NCBI RefSeq assembly: GCF_035575815.1
Contig: NZ_DATLXO010000078.1
Location: forward strand, 1-21,581
Direction of reading: 5' to 3'
Origin: Iamia sp035575815
GTDB lineage: Bacteria; Actinomycetota; Acidimicrobiia; Acidimicrobiales; Iamiaceae
DNA: 21,581 bases
Shown in pieces: positions 21,326 to 21,581 of the stretch. Below the pieces are notes generated by a model. That model had not been told where the DNA came from. It did not search any database and saw only the letters and a program-made list of their open reading frames with translations. The position numbers and the translations under genes are program-made. Within the stretch, counting starts at the first letter, position 1; every line of letters begins with the position of its first letter.

Positions 21326-21581
21326 CTACTCGGCCGGACCGGCCTCGGCCAGCTCGACCGGCGGGGGCTCGAAGCCCTCGACGGTGCGGAACACGATGGC
21401 CGGCTTGCCGTCGTCTTCGGGGTCGGGCTCGGCGTCGACGATGATGATCTCGCCGGCGTGGTAGCTCTTGTAGAGGAGCTTCTCGGACACCGGGTCCTCG
21501 ACCAGGCGCTGGATGGCCCGGCGCAGGGGCCGGGCGCCGAGGGTGGGATCATAGCCCCGCTCGACGAGCAGCAGCTTGGCC
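21326..21581 (-). CDS. clpC: ATP-dependent Clp protease ATPase subunit ClpC, C-terminal fragment
   Basis: Only the last 84 complete codons and the TAG stop are in the window; the gene continues beyond the right edge. The frame has no start codon near its 5' end because it is cut. The residues LLLVERGYDPTLGARPLRRA, followed by IQRLVEDPVSEKLLYKSY, are the conserved end of the second AAA+ module (D2 small domain, including sensor-2 GAR) of ClpC/ClpA/ClpB unfoldases. The acidic tail EPDPEDDGKPAIVFRTVEGF ends the protein. ClpC rather than ClpB is inferred from the tail and from the conserved clpC-radA-disA order. The protein unfolds substrates for ClpP. Confidence 0.88.
   Translation of the reverse strand, partial: AKLLLVERGYDPTLGARPLRRAIQRLVEDPVSEKLLYKSYHAGEIIIVDAEPDPEDDGKPAIVFRTVEGFEPPPVELAEAGPAE

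Noticed and set aside
1..21581. CRISPR array, insertion sequence, prophage or attachment site.
   Set aside because: No regularly spaced repeats, transposase or integrase motifs, or terminal inverted repeats with target duplications were seen anywhere in the window.

Overview
The window is very GC-rich, with compact gene spacing, many GTG starts and actinobacterial gene families (ergothioneine synthesis, DUF4235, MmyB-type XRE regulator, ClpC, DisA). Together with a Spo0H-like sigma factor beside rlmB, this suggests a deep-branching actinobacterium, probably class Acidimicrobiia. That placement is an inference from gene content, not a database result.

The minus strand carries an ancient housekeeping backbone. 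Read from right to left it is clpC (C-terminal end only), radA, disA, ispD, ispF, rlmB, sigH and a tRNA-Thr. This is essentially the order known from Bacillus (clpC-radA-disA-ispD-ispF-...-rlmB-sigH-rpmG-secE-nusG). The backbone is interrupted by other genes, mostly on the plus strand.

Layout by region. 1-2800: tRNA-Thr(UGU), then the ergothioneine pair egtB-egtD. 2873-4251: divergent fdhD and a zinc-ribbon Nudix hydrolase. 4264-7344: sigH, rlmB, ispF and ispD, with the last three tightly packed. 7417-9634: a CRP/FNR regulator, a dienelactone-hydrolase-like enzyme and a class III nucleotide cyclase, a possible cAMP module. 9702-10775: disA. 10930-15256: an accessory block between disA and radA, holding an XRE/MmyB regulator, two SnoaL/NTF2-like proteins, an MFS exporter and an alpha/beta hydrolase. 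15240-18475: radA and a large polytopic membrane protein. 18427-21184: an AbrB-like gene with no normal start codon, a large uncharacterised protein, a DUF4235 protein and Dps. 21326-21581: the end of clpC.

Two patterns not captured by gene calls stand out. First, most transcription-unit-leading genes have a TANNNT (or NANNNT) hexamer exactly 6-8 bases before the start codon and no Shine-Dalgarno sequence, so leaderless transcription seems to be the rule here. The pattern also settles several start codons. Second, the accessory block carries two copies of a near-identical palindrome, TTACCTGnCAGGTCr. Each is centred 43-44 bases upstream of the start codons it serves, so they are strong candidates for the operator of the local XRE/MmyB regulator.
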